Shown here: positions 60,486 to 64,000 of the stretch, piece by piece
Numbering within the stretch: the stretch's first letter is position 1
Layout of the letters: the number at the start of each line of letters is the position of its first letter
Assembly: GCA_946800325.1 (NCBI GenBank)
Contig: OX326957.1
Location: forward strand, 16,800,591-16,864,590
DNA length: 64,000 nt
Reading direction: 5' to 3'
DNA from: Luzula sylvatica
Taxonomy: Eukaryota > Streptophyta > Magnoliopsida > Poales > Juncaceae
The notes under the pieces: generated by a model
Database searches by the model: none
Seen by the model: the letters and a program-made list of their open reading frames with translations, nothing else
Told to the model about the DNA's origin: nothing
Position numbers and translations under genes: made by a program

Positions 60486-60493
60486 AAGAAGAA
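60253..60493 (+). mobile_element. Short poly(A) retro-insert in LINE A copy 2
   Basis: A 241-bp insert ending in about 27 A plus gaaagaagaa, with a 17-bp duplication gacaatactagatgcaa (60236-60252 and 60494-60510). It is probably the truncated 3' end of another retroelement. Its first 40 bases include an exact 38-bp copy of LINE A sequence lying just upstream (60169-60206). Confidence 0.88.
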
Positions 60494-60807
60494 GACAATA
60501 CTAGATGCAATATTCGATATCAAAATCCTACAAGAAACTAGTGTTTTTAAAAATAATAATGGCACCTCACATTAAAAAGAAAAAAAAAGGAAATTATGAT
60601 GATAGCATGCTTCAATATATGGAAAGAAATGTGTACTCGAATTTTTCAAGATAAATTTACAACATACAGGCAACTTGCACAAAATATCAAGGAAGAAGTA
60701 GTAAACACTAGACAGATGATGAAGAGGCATTATGTAATAGAAAATATTGGTTAGGAAGAATAGATCCATTATAGGGATATAAAATGGTTATGAGACATAC
60801 TTCAATG

Positions 60808-61544
60808 CAGTGTTGCAAAAAACGGTGTAAAACGGTGTAAAACGGTAAAAAAACGGTAAAACGGTGCCAAACCGTCCCGTTTTTTGCAAGAAAAATTCAA
60901 AAAACGGTCAACCGTTTTTTTACCGTCTTTGACCGTTTTTTTTGTCAAAAAACGTTTTAAACGTTTTTTTTGACCGTTTTTTTCATAAAACAGATTTTTT
61001 TTTTAATTTTTTTTTTTTTTTGTAGTGTTTTTTTTTTTGGCATTACAAACCGGTAACTGTTTCGTAGTAAATTTGGAGAGAGATCAAATGTTCTCTTTCA
61101 AATAACAATTGTAATTAGTGGTATTTTGTGTTTAATTCTTACATGAACAAGGTAATTCTGATCCAGCTTATCATGGTTAATTATTTTGTGTATAATTTCG
61201 ATTGACGCATCTAATTAGTTAATCGTTTTGTCTAATTAGATAGCTAAGAATATTTATTCTGATATATTTAGGTCGACGGACATTTATTCGATATGTTTTA
61301 TTAATATTTCATATGTTTTTTTTTAATTTTAGACTTTCGTGTATGTTTAAGCTGAATTATAAAAATTGAATTATTATATTTTTGTTAGTTTTATTTTTAA
61401 ATTTCTATTATAATTGTTATAAAATATTGCCGATTTAAGTAACCGTTTTTTAACCGTTTTTTTACCGTTTTACGACCGTTTTACAGTAAAACATTAAAAC
61501 GGTGGCCGACCGTACCGTACCGTTTTCCGTCTTTTGCAACATTG
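60808..61544. mobile_element. Second hAT-like element of the same type (737 bp)
   Basis: Begins cagtgttgcaaaaaac and ends cttttgcaacattg, flanked by the 8-bp duplication cttcaatg (60800-60807 and 61545-61552). Subterminal aaaacggt repeats match those of the 58078 element, but the interiors differ. Copy 1 (near 4160-4170) shows the empty site. Confidence 0.93.
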
Positions 61545-61658
61545 CTTCAATGTAATACATTGTAAATTCCATAGTACATTAATGTAAGATATATCAATAT
61601 AGCCTGGGTATGGGTCTTAGAAGTTAGAACCCATCTTAGTTAATCAAAAAAAAAAAAA

Positions 61659-62920
61659 GTCTGATTTTAATCTCTCATTTATTATTATTTCTAAATTTGT
61701 TCCTCATCTATTTTTTGAATCATTTTGTCCTTAAATTTTTTTTCTGTTATTCATTTTTCCATCTCTAATAATTAGCATGTATGACAATTACATTGTGATA
61801 AAATAATGAATGATATGACAAGAAATGATGATGAGGTACTAAATTTTGAAAGAAAAAAAAAATCCCTCTTAGCGATATATTATAAAGTTATAAATTTTTT
61901 TAATCTTCTATTAGTGATAAACTATAAGATTATAAATAAGATTACAAAATCAAAATTCATGAGAATAAATTGTATTTATATTTTGTATTAGTAGTTATTT
62001 GGAAAATATTACAAAAATATTCTCTCGGGTGTTAAGTAGGAGCCAGAAAAAATAAATTGTAAAATTGGCTTCTTAATGATAAATTATAAAGTTATAAAAT
62101 AAGATTGAAAAATCAAAGTTCATTGAGATAAGTTGTATTTTTATATTTAGTAATAATTTTGAAAATATTAGAAAAAATAATATAAGGTGAAAAATTTAGT
62201 TTATGATACTAATAATTATTTTGAGACTAAAAAATAAACATTTTACAAACATAAAAATTTGTGTAAATTTTGAAACTTCAATTCATTATTATTGGAGAAA
62301 AACAGAAAAAAAAATTATTTTTTCTTCAAATTTATTGTCACGGCATCAGTTTTATCATTTTTTTTTGCCACATTGTTCATCAAATTAATAAAATTTAAAT
62401 TCCGCATAATTTCTTAATTAATATAAAGAATATAAAGAACAATAAGAGAAAATATAAGAACAAAATAACTCAAAAAAAATAAATGACAGAACAAAATGAA
62501 CATTAACAAAAACTAAAATCAAACTTTTACGATTTTACCTAGACCTTGTCCCTCAAAATATTTTATTCCATGGAATTTAACTATTCCATCTCAAACTTGT
62601 GTGCTCCTCTATTTCATGATTTTAATCCGAGTAAGTCCATTGATATTCCTCTATTTCGTGTACCTGTGTGCGCGATGTGATAGCCCCCCATTAAGGACTC
62701 CACCGCATCTCTGGCCAATCAAATGCAGTAACTCTTCGGTTTGATCACCCACTAAGCTTTGATCCCTCTCTACTCTTCTCTGTCCCCAGACTCCTCACCA
62801 CCCGACGAGCCCAGCTCTGGCCTTTCAAGGTTCTAGTTTTCTCCCACCATTTTTTTGTAATGGGTTATTCAAGTTTATTTGCAAAATGTTCTTTTTCTTA
62901 TTCGAAAACAGCGATTTTAA
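61659..62920. other. Duplicon spacer, copy 2
   Basis: Counterpart of 4272-6800, without the Harbinger-like element. About 80 bp near 62800-62870 is absent from copy 1. No gene seen. Confidence 0.55.
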
Positions 62921-63451
62921 GTGTTTTTTCACAAAAAAATTTTACCAGGGTATTCAAGTAATTATTTTTCCTCCCCAAAGGATTCGTTCGAGGCTTGTGA
63001 CAAGATAAAAGAGAAGGGTTTTACTAGGGAATTGAGATGTATTTCTTCAAAGATATGTCCGGCTTCTACATGTATATCGTTTAAAGTAAATGTTGAATTA
63101 GACGAACCGAGTTATGATGATGATGTGGATACAAATTCGAAAACTTCTGATTCGAACGAGAAAGTTAATGAGAAATCAAATGAAGATTTTGAGGAGAAAG
63201 GTTCGAACGGGTTGGAAGAGGAAACAGGGGGTAATTCTCAAATTTCGTACGAATATCCCGAATCAGAATTCTACAATTTTGAAAAGGATCGCACATTCGA
63301 GAAAATCGAGCCTGGACCAATATGGGCATTATACAGCTTCGAGGATGTCTTCCCAAAGTACTACGTGTCAGTCAAACGTGTCAAACCGTTGGAGGAAATT
63401 GTCCATATAAAGTGGCTAATACCCGTTTCAAAGAGATTAGTAGGAGAGTAA
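62921..63451 (+). pseudogene. DUF3444 gene fragment, copy 2
   Basis: Open from 62921, because the roughly 570 bp seen in copy 1 are missing here and join DSFEACDKIKEKG to the acidic leader. The DUF3444 start is the same (YPESEFYNFEKDRTF, IWALYSFEDVFPKYY, VHIKWLIP), then a stop at 63449-63451. The antisense NLR scrap of copy 1 is mostly deleted downstream. Still a fragment, with no J domain. Confidence 0.65.
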
Positions 63452-64000
63452 AAGCATGGGTCGATTCAGACCTACCAAAAATGGTAGGAGAGGAAAAGCG
63501 ATGGGCAACGCCAACAATAGCTAAAAATGTATAGTAATAAATTGTAAATGACAGTAAAAAAACATAAATAATAACACATCTTTAATCTATATATAGAAAA
63601 ATATAAAAATAATAACAAAATATATAAATAATAATAAAAATGATATGAATAACAACGTATTTTTTGTCCATACAGTATAGAAAAAAGTATAAAATAATAT
63701 AAAACATATATAAGAGATTGCTAGTGCAGGCCACATTTATTGCACTTTGCAACACTTGATTGCTCCTGTTCGTCTTGTTGTTATTGAGATTTTTTTTTAG
63801 AAGATTTGAAGCATTCATCCACAAATATTGATGTTTATTCTGAAAAATGAAGCTGAGATTATGTAATACACAAATTCGTATTCAGGGCTTTATTTTTTTT
63901 ATGTGCCATTTTCGATATTAGTTGAATAAAACATACATAATTAAGGATTTTTGAATGATTTAAAGTCACAATCATAAACATCTCGCGAATAATGTATATA

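Larger units (their letters stand above)
56115..60754 (+). pseudogene. LINE A ORF2, copy 2, broken
   Basis: The endonuclease reads as in copy 1 (SWNVRRLN, ILGDFNIIL). Lesions differ from copy 1, so most decay followed the duplication. They are TAA at 57300-57302 (copy 1 has TCA), a 1-bp deletion near 57481 in the TPGPDG motif, a hAT-like insertion at 58078, a 1-bp deletion near 59456, a TAA at 59994-59996 and an insert at 60253. The Trp codon that is TAG in copy 1 is TGG here. The 5-nt frameshift before YADD is shared. Confidence 0.9.
55966..61658 (+). mobile_element. LINE A, copy 2
   Basis: The same LINE insertion as at 387-4271, duplicated with its flanks. The poly(A) tail is at 61646-61658. 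It is split by two hAT-like elements and a short retro-insert. Confidence 0.85.
55607..64000 (+). repeat. Segmental duplication, copy 2
   Basis: Direct repeat of positions 41-8489. It runs off the window end. It lacks the Harbinger-like element (empty TAA site at 62443-62445) and has its own insertions at 58078, 60253 and 60808. Confidence 0.9.

Overview
The window looks like a transposon-rich, AT-rich stretch of a flowering-plant nuclear genome, probably a eudicot. The signs are a full-length CC-NBS-LRR immune receptor gene, Ty1/copia retrotransposons primed by initiator tRNA-Met, plant-type L1 LINEs, a tRNA-derived SINE, hAT and PIF/Harbinger non-autonomous elements, a Helitron end, and fragments of plant DUF3444 and methyltransferase genes. 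I cannot name the species.

Layout. (1) 1-8489 is one copy of a segmental duplication whose second copy fills 55607-64000. It holds a dead LINE (family A), a DUF3444 gene fragment and, in copy 1, an antisense scrap of an NLR P-loop. (2) 8.5-13.9 kb holds a hAT element with a perfect target duplication, a MITE, a SINE, a broken FkbM-type methyltransferase gene and a Helitron 3' end. (3) 13.9-30.0 kb is, I infer, one NLR gene on the minus strand. A CC exon at 29680-30017 joins in phase to an NBS-LRR exon at 13910-16601 across a 13,078-bp intron, giving 1009 codons. The intron contains a solo LTR, a complete but dead copia element, two MITEs, microsatellites and a truncated LINE. (4) 30.0-37.2 kb is intergenic sequence, an antisense LINE A fragment and a deleted copia element. 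(5) 37.2-55.3 kb is a four-deep nest. The outermost layer is a foldback/minisatellite repeat. Inside it sits a hAT element (39518-54369), then a copia element (39626-53923), then an almost intact LINE (47347-53070). The three inner insertions each keep an exact target-site duplication.

The only gene that looks functional is the NLR. The other coding sequences are transposon proteins, mostly broken, or captured gene fragments. The LINE at 47-53 kb is the best preserved: ORF1 is intact, and ORF2 is interrupted only by a frameshift in a GA microsatellite.

The nesting and the paired copies allow relative dating without outside data. The Harbinger-like element arrived after the segmental duplication, because copy 2 keeps the empty TAA site. 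The two hAT-like elements inside copy 2 of LINE A also came after it. The LINE at 47-53 kb is younger than the copia element it interrupts, and that element's LTRs differ by only about 1%. Coordinates were read by eye; percent identities are rough counts from aligned stretches.
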